Shown: positions 1 to 9,663, counted from the stretch's first letter. The stretch: DNA of 21,019 nucleotides from Rhizophagus prolifer (GCA_019425655.1 NQWY01022140.1:1-21019); one strand, 5' to 3'. The notes: generated by a model from the sequence alone, not told the origin. A program made the numbers and translations.

Positions 1-697
1 TTTATATATTAAGAATTTCTTTTTTACAAATTTTTATGAAATTTAAGCATTATACAAAAGGGATGAGATATATATTTTTTCCTTTGTTTAATATAAACAA
101 AAAAACTGAAATTTATTTGTATTATTTAAATTATTAAATACTAACTTTAATTTTGCAAAATATTTTACTTTAATTATTTTATAAGTTTAAATACCTTTTA
201 TTAATAGTAAAAATTCATATAATAGAGGAGGTACAGGGTCAAACCTCCAAAATTTAATAACTTAAGGTATTAATATGGCTCACAATATATGGTAATAATA
301 ACAATTTGGATTGAGTTTATTTTATTAGATTTATAAAAGTATTTTTATCTGTTTTTTCAAAAATGTTACTAATGTTATTTATTTTCAGAAACAGTCACTT
401 CATTTAATCAATTAAATTTACTTTACAATTTTGTATAGTAATGATTATTCTTTAGTTTTAGTAAATCATGGTTGGATTTATAATTTTATCATAACACAAT
501 TATCATTAATTTTTTTTTAGAATGATAAGGTTTATATAACTTATAGTCTATTAGTACTAGTTTTTTTTTTCATAAATATTTAGTATTTTAGATGTATTAT
601 ATGACATTGAATCAAAAAAATTTTTTGTCATTTGTTAAATTTTTAAAAAATCAACAAAAATTAAATTATGCTTTTATAAAAAAATAGAATAAGACTA

Positions 698-889
698 ATT
701 TCACTCGGGATGGTTATATGTAAATTTCACCAACCCAATATTAACAGTTAATGCGTGGAATTAGATTTAGTTAGGTTTACTTATCACAATGCATCACATC
801 CACTATTTCTCATTATTAATCTTCTTTATTACTAAAAATTCTATTTGTCACCATTATATGTAACATAGGTGATTTCACCCGGGGTGAAA
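698..889. repeat. Candidate short non-autonomous repeat with palindromic end
   Basis: The right end has a near-perfect palindrome (TTTCACCC and GGGTGAAA arms, 873-889). The left end begins with the related TTTCACTCGGGATGG (699-713). The 10-mer TTATATGTAA occurs at 714-723 and again at 854-863, each followed closely by ATTTCACC. This suggests a small degraded repeat unit or MITE-like element of about 190 bp. No clear target-site duplication was found, so the borders and class are uncertain. Confidence 0.3.
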
Positions 890-1319
890 GTTTACTATAA
901 AATTTTTAGCATAAAGCTTTTTTTTAAACGACATTTGGATCAGGTTTTACAACAAAGTAATGCCACAATTTAAATTCTCCTGGTTAAGGGAATTTGCGCA
1001 ACTAAATTTCAAAAGCAAAGCAAATTGAGAAATTAGTTGTTAAAGATAGGCAACGACTTTCATTTTACATAAAATGTAGATTGAGCTATAACGGATAATT
1101 TTTCTTTTTTTATGACATATTGACGTAAATAATAAAACAGGAAGATCAACAACCAATCTCGATAAATGCGGAGTACTTCAGAAAATTTGATTTATCGTAC
1201 TATTTTTTTGAAAAATTATATGAATAGAAGCGCATATTGCAGTATTATGAATAGGCGCCAGCGAAGACGATCATACATGGACTTGCAAATTAAAGAGAGG
1301 ACTTTGAGCAAAATTCTCG

Positions 1320-1333
1320 CTGACGGCCGTCAG
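1320..1333. repeat. Perfect 14-bp GC-rich palindrome
   Basis: CTGACGGCCGTCAG reads identically on both strands and stands out against very AT-rich flanks. It could be a binding site for a dimeric factor or a chance palindrome. It sits inside the doubtful 90-codon frame at 1166-1438. Confidence 0.5.
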
Positions 1334-1547
1334 GGGAATAATATGTTTTTTAATCAATTCAAACTTTTAAATAAATTGCGCCTTATGTATATTAATCATG
1401 ACATCAGGTATAATACTAAGTTTAGGTTAAAGTTGTAAAATTAATGATAATCAGGCACTTAAAAGTTTATATACTGATGTTAAAATAAGATAAGTTTGCA
1501 TCTTACAAAACAATTCAATTTTAAGAGATATTAAAATATTTTAAGAT

Positions 1548-3181
1548 TTAATATACAATTCGAGTCAATATATTCGCTCTATTTGAACTTACTGTTTCAT
1601 AAATTTTTTTAATATCTTGTTCGTCTACATCAGAAATATCAGCCATCATGTAAGCAATATTACCTCGTGAATCTGTATATTGTTTATCAACATTGTGATC
1701 GGCAAGAATTTCATTGATTTCCTGTAAATTAAATATGTTAATAATAATTACAAATTAATTAAAGAAAATAGTATAATTAAACATATCCAAATACCCTAAG
1801 TACACCAGGCACATTATAATGGCAAAAAAGTAAACGAATCGATTTATCTGTATCTTGAATAGCACGAAGGTCAACTTCTGGAAAGTTGACAGCGCCAACT
1901 GAAGTACCGAAGTTAATAAACTTTAGAACTGCAGCTCCTACTTCAAGACCAATCATATACTGCGCCTCTTCGGTTGATCCACCTTTCAAATCAAAAAATT
2001 TTAGTAAATAATAAGTAATAATCGAATATCGAATAATATTAGGTTAAATATGAATAACCAACCAATATGTGGTGTTAAGAGCACATTTTTACAAGCCAAA
2101 AGATCAGATGTCCAAGAATTCAATTCATTATTAAAAAATTGTCCATTTGCTGCCGGCTCCTTTGGATATACATCTATTGCAGCACCCAGCAAATGACCAT
2201 TTTGTAAAGCTTTAATTAATGAAGGAATCTGGACAATTGTGCCACGAGAAGCATTTATTAGATAACTTCCTTTTTTCATACGCGCAATCTCTTCCTCTCC
2301 AATCATATTTTTAGTCTCTTCCGTTTCAGGAACGTGTAAAGACACAAAATCTGAACGTTCTAAAAGTTCATACAACGTATTGACTTGTTTAGCTGTCCCC
2401 ATAGGCATCAGCTGAATAATATCATGGAAAAATACTGTCATTCCCATGGCTTCAGCAAGAACCGATAATTGCGATCCAATATGACCATAGCCTACGATAC
2501 CTGTAAAAGAAATCTATGTTATATATACATTATTTATAATTACATAAATGGAAAGCATAAAACTTACCAAGAGTCTTTCCACGAATTTCATAGCACTGGG
2601 AAGAAACTTTATTCCAGTTCCCTTGATGTAATTCTATGTTTCGGTCACCCAATTGTCTAGACAACGAAATAATCTCAGCAATAATTAATTCTGCAACACT
2701 TCTACTGTTGCTGAATGGAGAGTTGAATACTGCAATACCTCGATTGGCAGCAGCTTCGAGATCAACTTGATTAGTTCCAATACAGAAGCATCCAATCACC
2801 ATGAGTTTTTTAGCTTCTTGGATAACTTTCTTAGTGAGCTTAGTTTTAGAACGAATACCAATCGCGTGAACATCCCGGATTTTTTCTATAAGAACATCTT
2901 CTGGAAGTGCTTTTTTGATTGATTCAATCTATTTTGTACATATTTATTATAATATACATTAAAAATGTAAAATGATAACAGCATTGAAACAAATTATAAA
3001 GTTTATGATTTACCTGATATCCTTCCTTTTCCAAGAGAGATATACCACTCTGGTTCACATTCTCAAGCAACAAAATTTTTATTTCACCAGAATCAAAAGG
3101 CTTAAGTGCTTTAGGATGTGATTGTGTAAAGGAGGATGAGCGCGTCAACTTCACAACAGGTGATGCTACTTCTCGAGACAT
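1548..3181 (-). CDS. SER33: D-3-phosphoglycerate dehydrogenase (first step of serine synthesis)
   Basis: Oxidises 3-phosphoglycerate to 3-phosphohydroxypyruvate with NAD+, the committed cytosolic step of serine synthesis. Five exons read on the minus strand: 3014-3181, 2568-2928, 2063-2500, 1795-1982 and 1548-1721. They join in frame to 442 residues, close to yeast Ser3/Ser33 (469) and E. coli SerA (410). Visible motifs: the dinucleotide-binding GIVGYGHIGSQ (about 177-187), an Asp at the end of the second Rossmann strand (FFHD) favouring NAD, catalytic Arg262 in INASRG, Glu291 in DVYPKEP, and His321 in LTPHIGG. The last ~60 residues (REINEILADHNV and on) form an ACT-type regulatory domain, as in enzymes feedback-inhibited by serine. 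Introns are 67-85 nt. The ATG at 3181 opens the only plausible N-terminus. Symbol by homology; SER3 would fit equally. Confidence 0.97.
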
Positions 3182-3607
3182 CGTTAATTTTAAATATTTT
3201 TTGATAATATTCGATTAAGACTGGTTTATAAAATAAGGAAATCATGAGGGTTTTTATAGATAAAATATTGTTGTACATCTTTAGTGCTTTTCCGCTTCAC
3301 TCCTCTGCCTTATTAAGTTTCCCCGTTTTTTTTGTTTTTTTTATCAAAAAAACATAATAAGTTAGAAAGATCGGCAATTATAAATCAAAAGATAATCGGA
3401 ATCAAATAACTTAATCAATCGCATCCGCAGTAATAAGCTTCACTTGTGTCAGGTTTCCTTTTCTGGCATTATTTAGTCAGCAACAGTCATGTGGTTCTTA
3501 TTAAAACGTTTCAATAGAAAAAATCTTTTTAAGACGATAAGTTTTATTATTTAAATTACACTCAATTTGAAAAACATGTAAAATGATGATCACTGAATCA
3601 GATACTA
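3182..3607. promoter_or_regulatory. PGDH upstream region / asparaginase 3' flank
   Basis: About 430 bp separates two tandem minus-strand genes. It must contain the asparaginase 3' UTR and the PGDH promoter. On the PGDH sense strand a TATAAAAA box is seen (complement of 3251-3258), preceded further up by a purine-rich stretch around 3290-3310. I found no perfect Gcn4 site (TGASTCA) here, although amino-acid genes in yeast often carry one. Confidence 0.5.
3251..3258 (-). promoter_or_regulatory. TATA box of the PGDH gene
   Basis: TATAAAAA on the minus strand lies 70-77 bp upstream of the PGDH start codon at 3181. The spacing suits a fungal core promoter. Motif and position only; the transcription start is unknown. 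Confidence 0.45.
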
Positions 3608-5051
3608 TCAGACATAAACATGTGGTATACCATCGGAAACTCTAATATATCCTCTATACATCACACTTGTATTAAATGGCATCGCAACTAATGCATATGG
3701 GAAAAACGTAAGATTTTTTTTTGTAAAAAGATGCTACAAATTTAGTAACGATTAGAGCTTACCGTTGCCATATTTGTCCAACGCTATTACTCCTCCTCCA
3801 CCTCCAACTTTTCCAAGGTTTTTGATAACATTATAAGCCGCTTCATCTACACTCTCTCCAAGATAACGCATTCTAGATGATACATCTTGAGCGATACCAT
3901 ATCTAATAAAAAACTGTAGTAGAATAAATGATTAAAATTAATTGATAGATCATTGTTCTATGAATTGTTAATCTTTTACCTCTCCATCACCAGTTCCACT
4001 AACACCACAAGTTTCATTATCTGCCCAAGTACCACAAGCTATCAATGGAGTGTCTCCTATTCGGCCATCTTTCTTATTGTTCATTCCACCTTCAAATCAA
4101 TAAAAATATTGTTTATTAATTATTTCTAGGTTTTGCTTTATTAATAAGATTTACCTGTAGAAGTAGCTGTAGCAATGATTCCATTTTTATCAACAGCAAC
4201 AGCCCCAACAGTTCCCATAGGGTACGGTGATGAGTCCATTTCAAAATAATTGTTACATTTTTCCAATCCTTCCAAATGTTGTTTCCATCTTCTTTTTGTC
4301 CAAAAATAACCAGGGTCAACAATTTCTAAGCCTTTCTTTTCAGCATACTCTTCAGCCACTATACCGCCAAGAAATACATGTGGATTCTCTGGATCAAGTA
4401 AGAGCGTTTTAGCCAAAGTGATTGGATTCTTTACTGTATGTAACAAAGTGCTAGCACCGGCTGGATGATTTGAAGTTCCAATCATAATTGAAGATTCAAG
4501 TTCATTCTATAAAAAACATATCAATGTCGTTGCGTTTAAAAAAGCTGCTCGAAAAAAAATCTTTGATTACCTTTCCACCGATTGTAAAGACAGATCCTTT
4601 ACCAGCATTAAAGAGAGGACAATCTATTAAACACAAAAAAATGAATTCCGATTTAAAAAGTAAATTCATTTTAATCTAATCTTAACACAACCTTCCATTA
4701 TTCTAACTGCAGCTTCTACAGCGTCAACTGAATTTCCTTCATTTAGCAAAATTCCATAACCTGTCATTAAAGATTCTTTTAATGCATCGAGATATTCTTT
4801 TTGTACAGAAAAATCTTTACGGGCAACGGTTCCTGCGCCACCATGTATCACTAATGTAGGGCCATGATTAACTTCAACTTTCTGCACATTAAAAAAAAAT
4901 TTTTATTTAAAAAGACTTGCTTATTTCATTGATAATACTATATATTAACCTCGTTCGAATTTACTAGTCTGGATCTTTCGCCTAATTCATCACCTAGGAA
5001 AAATGTATATAAATCGTTTAGAACTGATAAACATCCAACGTTTTTTGTCAT
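3608..5051 (-). CDS. Plant-type L-asparaginase / isoaspartyl peptidase (Ntn hydrolase)
   Basis: A type-2 asparaginase of the Ntn-hydrolase family, which hydrolyses L-asparagine and isoaspartyl dipeptides after autocleavage into alpha and beta chains. Seven exons on the minus strand: 4950-5051, 4692-4881, 4571-4623, 4155-4506, 3980-4089, 3763-3913 and 3608-3687, giving 345 residues. Visible motifs in order: VIHGGAGTV near the N-terminus, [24 protein letters not shown], then MGTVGAVA, in which Thr214 is the expected nucleophile and new N-terminus of the beta chain. These are followed by [19 protein letters not shown] (substrate loop), SGTGDGEFFIRYG and AMPFNT near the C-terminus. All catalytic features look intact. 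Introns are 64-75 nt. The first exon encodes 34 residues ahead of the conserved core and begins at the first ATG after a TATA box; this N-terminus is the least certain part. Glycosylasparaginase is a relative but is less well matched. Confidence 0.93.
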
Positions 5052-5095
5052 CGTTGTTTTAGTCGAAATTTGTAAAAAAAGATAGCTATCGCGGG

Positions 5096-5103
5096 TTTAT
5101 ATA
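5096..5103 (-). promoter_or_regulatory. TATA box of the asparaginase gene
   Basis: TATATAAA on the minus strand lies about 45-52 bp upstream of the proposed ATG at 5051. It supports the choice of that start, though it leaves a short 5' UTR. Confidence 0.45.
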
Positions 5104-5467
5104 TTTGTCGTGATAAGCTTAACCCACGAATAGAATTGATGACCTTATTAACCTTAAAGAAAATCACCTGTATTTTTAGAAACAAGGCTGTCACAACTTT
5201 GAATTCTATTTGATCAATTTAGCACGATCTTCGTTCTCAGAATTTTTGATATATTTATCTACTGATAACTTTCTATAATTATTTTTTTTTTAATATCTCT
5301 TTATTAATATTACTGTAATTAAACGAAATAATATTTCCATTAATAGTAACATAACTTCCATAATTACCCACTATGTAACTCATCATTATTAGATATACAT
5401 GATATAAAATTTTTTCCTTAAAGAGACATATAGGTTACTTATTAATAATTTCGACGTTTCTTTACTC

Positions 5468-5597
5468 ATCGGAGACGCAAATACTATCTTCTTATACCAT
5501 CAGGTGCTATTTTCTTATACCAACTTACTGTAAAATATATTATGCGGTCAAGATCGACATGCATATGGTATAAGAACGATACATTTGCATCGGAGAC
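5468..5597. mobile_element. 112-bp MITE-like element with 9-bp target duplication
   Basis: The 9-mer ATCGGAGAC occurs at 5468-5476 and 5589-5597 as a direct repeat. Directly inside lie inverted repeats of 24 nt (5477-5500 and 5565-5588). Their outer 6 bases (GCAAAT) and inner 12 bases (TTCTTATACCAT) match perfectly and the 6 bases between differ. The enclosed centre is about 64 bp with no coding capacity. Terminal inverted repeats inside a direct repeat are the signature of a non-autonomous DNA transposon. A 9-bp duplication is typical of Mutator-like elements; hAT elements give 8 bp. It lies between the divergent asparaginase and RPC34 genes. Confidence 0.55.
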
Positions 5598-5615
5598 ACG
5601 ACGATCACTCCGATG
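5588..5615. repeat. Short hairpin beside the MITE-like element
   Basis: CATCGGAG (5588-5595) is followed after 12 bases by its complement CTCCGATG (5608-5615). The left arm is the same sequence as the flanking duplication of the MITE-like element, so the two structures overlap. It could be part of the insertion target, since palindromic targets are common for such elements. Confidence 0.4.
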
Positions 5616-5757
5616 ATCTGGAGTCAGCTCGGAATTTGGATACCAGCCTAAATTATCATAATGCCTTAAGGGGGGTTTGACTATGATTAGCTTGTCCATT
5701 ATGGCAATCACAATTATACGAACAGTTTTATCGCCTTCACGAATACATATATCTTCA

Positions 5758-7237
5758 ATGCAGAAATCAGAAGTTACCGAGGATGATTGGATGGTTTGGG
5801 ACGTTATAAATTCTCGTGGACAAGTAAGCTTTTATCGAATAATTTATCTCTTGATCTCCTTTCGCTAATTTTTTTAAAAAAAGTTAACTCCTTTTTCTTG
5901 ATTAGTGAAAATTTCTTATTTTTTTAATTTAGGTTTTTGTTGATGAAATTAAAATCCACGAATTAATTCAAGAAATATTACCTGATACTTCATGGGAAAT
6001 ATTTCAAGATATCTTACTCAATTTGTACGAAGTTGTAAGTATAAAAATGAGTTTTAGCCGATTGGTGCATTATTTTACCACAATTTTCAATTGTAGGGAT
6101 TAGTAAGAAAACGACAAACTCACGATGAAAGATACATGTATCAAGCGCGTTCTAAAGAAACAGCGACAAAGTAATATTGAAAATATGTATTTTTAGGTAT
6201 TCAATTAACTGAAATTCGAGAAAATTTTTTAGACTTCAATCCCTCGAAAATCATGAATTCGAAATTTACGAGCTTATTGAGAATTCAGAACGCAAAGGTG
6301 ATATATTATAATACCCTTTCTTAATAAAGTAAATTATTCACCAATTAGTTATATTTAACTCAGGTATCTCGAAGACTGATATCCAAAAACAAATAAAATT
6401 GGTACAGTCTTTAGTTGAAAGTAGTTTAAAGAACATGCAAGAACAAAAGTTAATCAAAGAAGTTAAACCAAAGGTAAATCATATTTATTATAATAGGTGT
6501 TCTTTATTGTTTAACGTTCATTTTATTCATTTTATTTAGACTAAGAAGCTGTACATGTTATTTGATATTAAACCTCATGATGAATCACTAAGTAGATTAC
6601 TATATACCAATGGAGAACCAGATACATTTGTCGTAGAATCTTTAAAATCAATATGTTATAACTTTATTTATCGCAGAGTATTATGTGACTCTTCTCAATA
6701 TTAATCATGGATAATTTTTATGTTAGAGTTTTCCCAGGGGAATGGATGAAGATGCAGTCTTTTATCCGAACTACACCGGCTACGTAACTTTATCAAAGAT
6801 TGTACAATGTGTACAAGAAACAAAAGTTACAGAAATAGAAATTGAAGAGGCTGATATAAAACAAATTCTTGATGTACTCATATTTGAAGGAAAAATCATA
6901 AAGAAATTTATCAGTAATGTAGATCTGAATTCAATGAAAACTGACGATAATCGTTCAGATTCTCAATTTGTTTATATAGCCAAAAGAGCTAGAAATATAA
7001 ATAATGCTTGGACTCAAGCTCCATGTGGAAGATGTCCCGTATGTATAAGTTGTAATTTTATAGTATTATTATAAATTTAACTTGGTTGTTTTCTTTCAGT
7101 TTTTTGAAAACGAATGTACGGAAAATGGAGAAATTTCTCCATCGACTTGTATATTTTTTCCTCAATGGCTTAACAAGGCGATTAATATGATACAAAATGA
7201 TGAAAATGAGAAAGGAAAAGATATTCTTGATTGGTGA
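5758..7237 (+). CDS. RPC34: RNA polymerase III subunit RPC34 (RPC6/POLR3F)
   Basis: Subunit of the Pol III heterotrimer (with RPC82 and RPC31) that helps recruit the enzyme through TFIIIB and open the promoter at tRNA and 5S genes in the nucleus. Eight exons: 5758-5823, 5933-6034, 6097-6170, 6233-6297, 6364-6473, 6540-6677, 6727-7038 and 7100-7237, giving 334 residues (human 316, yeast 317). Two or three winged-helix domains fill about residues 1-150 (TSWEIFQDILLNLYEVGLVRK, then ISKTDIQKQI with KKLYMLFDIKP). The C-terminus has four cysteines spaced C-x2-C-x6-C-x10-C (285, 288, 295, 306; APCGRCP and SPSTC), the iron-sulphur site known in the human protein. Introns run 49-109 nt; the 49-nt one is 6678-6726. 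Upstream in-frame ATGs at 5683 and 5701 would add a hydrophobic stretch unlike the family, so 5758 is preferred, but the start is not certain. Confidence 0.95.
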
Positions 7238-7845
7238 AATACCAAAATAAGAAGTGATTATGTTGATATTATTGAATATTATTATTGATGTACAGTATAA
7301 GTAAAATTGAAGTTACAGTAAAAAAAATTTATTATTAAAGATAGTCGAAATGATTACTGATAATATGAGATATTAACACTTTTAATTTTTTCTTTGTTCA
7401 TAATAAATAATAATAAATACAAAGTTTTTTTAAAAAAAACATTACAAAGAAATCAAATGTGATTCATTATCAATTCTATTATCATTCATTTTTTCTTTTA
7501 GCCATAGATAAATAATGAAGGCAAATAAATTACTTCTTATCGGACAAGAAGAAAAAATGTTCAGAAGTTTCATTAATTTCTTCTAATACAACTAGTGATT
7601 GAGTTATTCAAATCATTAATAATATGTCCATTTGTCAAAAAAGTCTTTTCCCACGCCTAAACCCAAAACTTTACTAATTCAGCAGTTCTACCCTTTTACC
7701 CTTATTACTCTCAACCATCACCGTAGATCTTTCTTCCAACACTATATTATGGTCCTTACTCAATACTGATAATGATACAGTATTTAATGTATCATTTTCA
7801 GATTGTGTAGGATTTGTCGTATTAGTATAGGATGTTTGATTACTG
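7238..7845. other. Convergent 3' intergenic region with a second open frame
   Basis: This region lies between the 3' ends of RPC34 (+) and CK2 beta (-). The part from 7238 to about 7670 is AT-rich with nothing recognised. From 7674 to about 7860 the minus strand keeps an open frame of Ser/Thr/Asn-rich composition, offset by one base from the CK2 beta frame. It looks like a continuation of that gene's tail; see the finding. Confidence 0.5.
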
Positions 7846-9380
7846 TTAGGTTCTGGTGATAACGTTTCCGGTGACGTTTCCAGTAACGTTCGTAAACAGT
7901 GGTGGTTCAGCAGAAGAATCGACTGTTTTTGTAGAAGTCTGCGTAGGAACATTAACAGTCGAAGATGATAGTAAAGGAAGTAAGGTCACTGAAGGAGATA
8001 TTCCGAAATTATTATCCTGGGCGGATTCTTTTACCCACTCTACTTCTCGCGTGGCTTGATCTCTAGTATTAACTAGCAACTTTTGAGTAAGTGGCTTTTC
8101 TTGCTTAACTATATTCATGCTTAACATTTCATTATTTCCTCCTTCATTACTTTTATGACCAAGTTTATATGTACGAACTATTTCAGTTCCATATACACCG
8201 CTTTGATTTGTGGTTTCAGGTGCACCATTATTTTCGCCACCCCCCTGATCCAACAAGGATTCGTCATCCTCGCCATCATCATTTTCGCCCTCAATATCCG
8301 AAACATCCTCACCATCTTCATCACTATCTACATTAGGGCGCATTCTTAACCATTGCATCCTAGGACCACTCCGACTTCTTTCATTTACTTTGAACCCAAA
8401 GATTTTTGGTTCATATATTCTTGTTGGAGTATTTGGAAGCAATTCCGGAAATTGTTGAAACAGAAGATGCGGAAAAGTTGTACCAAAATAAGCTCCTATA
8501 AAAAATAAAATTTTGTATTAAGATCAAATAAGCTAAAATGTAGTTTTACATTTTCAATACAATTATCATACCATCAATATTATGATATCGTGAACTTGGT
8601 GGCGTATATAAATCTAAACAATTTGGACAAAACAGTTTTACAGTTTCTAAACCAGGATGATCATTTCGTCCACAAGGAACGACTGCAGTTGGCTGGCAAT
8701 ATACTCTTGGGCAATGTCCAAAATGATTATTTTCATATTTATCCACCTAGAATAAATAGAAATTTTAATTAACTTGATGATAATATTTAATTAAAAGAAT
8801 AATAAATATGGCCAGACAAATTCCCACCATTTGTTGTAATCCCTGACGCGTCAATATGTACCGCTGATGTATCATACCATATAACACTTCTGCAGAATTT
8901 TCGACGAGAGAGACGTCTGGGACTTTTAAACTTTCCTCTTCTAAAGTAAAAATTAACAGAATAAATTGACTTTTGATATAATTCATAATACAACATCGCA
9001 AATAATATGTTATATACCCAACCGAGCAAATAGAAAGGATGAATGCATACACAAATCGTTCTTCAAGTAATTAAAGTAATTAAACATAATTCAGGCCGTA
9101 TTTTGCAATACTTACCAGGTTCAACATCCAGTATCATTTCCAATGCTTCTTTATAAAATGGGACTGTCGAATTTAAACCAGTTAAATTAAAATCATCTTC
9201 TATGAAATCCTCAGCTACTTCGGCAAAGTATTCATGACCCGAAAGTGAACAGAACCATGAAATCCAAGTCAGAGATTCTGTGCCAGTGTCGTTGGAAGTA
9301 TCAGATTCTTATTATTTATAAAATAAGTAAAATATTATTCGGGAGTAAGTGTCACGTTGAACATCTTTAGATTTAAACAT
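7846..9380 (-). CDS. CKB1: Casein kinase II regulatory (beta) subunit with long acidic tail
   Basis: Dimeric regulatory subunit of protein kinase CK2. Exons on the minus strand: a candidate first exon 9356-9380, then 9116-9307, 8828-8940, 8572-8746 and 7846-8495, about 384 residues. The core is clear: LTWISWFCSLSGHEYF, EDFIEDDFNLTGLN, VLYGMIHQRYILTRQGLQQM, then the zinc finger GHCPRVYC...FCPNC that forms the dimer interface, and SSRYHNIDGAYFGTTFPHLL. After PKIFGFKVN and MQWLRMRPN comes an Asp/Glu-rich run and some 150 residues of Ser/Thr/Asn-rich sequence, far longer than in human (215 total) or S. pombe (231). The 25-nt first exon with a 48-nt intron is inferred only because in-frame stops precede the AATCT acceptor at 9307 and the phase fits. 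CKB2 is an equally fair symbol. Confidence 0.93.
7861..7896. repeat. Three 12-bp tandem units in the CK2 beta tail
   Basis: Three imperfect 12-bp units (AACGTTTCCGGT, GACGTTTCCAGT, AACGTTCGTAAA) encode the repeated TNVTGNV of the CK2 beta C-terminus. Such units can gain or lose copies by slippage. The reading frame of similar composition changes register just beside them. Confidence 0.65.
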
Positions 9381-9663
9381 CGTCCAAATAAATTAATAGT
9401 GACTTTTTGAATTCTAAAATATCTACGGATTCGTATTTAACTAAACTGAAACTTGTTCGTGCATATATTATCAATTAACTCATCATTAAGCTCGTCGACA
9501 TAAAAACCATTTTCGATTAATAGATTGACACGAGATCAATTACATAATTTGATTCTACAATCTCCGAATTAAATTGTCACTCGAATTTAAAATTTTTTAG
9601 TGTATTTGAATATGAGAGGTAAGCACGGAAAAATCATAATATGTAATGTTTCTTTTATCACTT
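9381..9663. other. Intergenic gap upstream of CK2 beta
   Basis: This is the upstream region of CK2 beta and the 3' flank of the candidate small gene. A minus-strand frame at 9437-9535 reads LLIENGFYVDELNDELIDNI, which looks protein-like but has no matching start or splice sites. It may be an exon or relic of one of the two neighbours. Nothing else is recognised. Confidence 0.4.

Larger units (their letters stand above)
1..1547. other. AT-rich intergenic region, no supported gene
   Basis: This stretch lies beyond the 3' end of the PGDH gene. It is rich in A/T homopolymers and holds no reading frame I recognise. An open frame on the plus strand from 1166 to 1438 (90 codons, basic, many Arg/Lys/Asn) resembles no family I know and is treated as doubtful. 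Two structured spots are listed separately: palindromic sequence around 698-889 and a GC-rich 14-bp palindrome at 1320-1333. Confidence 0.6.

Noticed and set aside
222-260. tRNA T-arm-like word GGGTCAAACCTCC
   Set aside because: No matching acceptor, D or anticodon stems fold around it, and its best pairing is a simple GGAGG/CCTCC hairpin.
5484-5711. 75-codon minus-strand frame upstream of RPC34
   Set aside because: It overlaps the MITE-like element and the RPC34 5' region, and its repeated residues reflect the inverted repeats rather than a protein.
7856-8349. Plus-strand frames at 7856-8059 and 8155-8349
   Set aside because: They are the antisense of the CK2 beta tail exon.
8765-9052. Two overlapping minus-strand frames read as one 95-codon membrane protein
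   Set aside because: They are CK2 beta exon 8828-8940 read through its introns; the hydrophobic ends are intron sequence.
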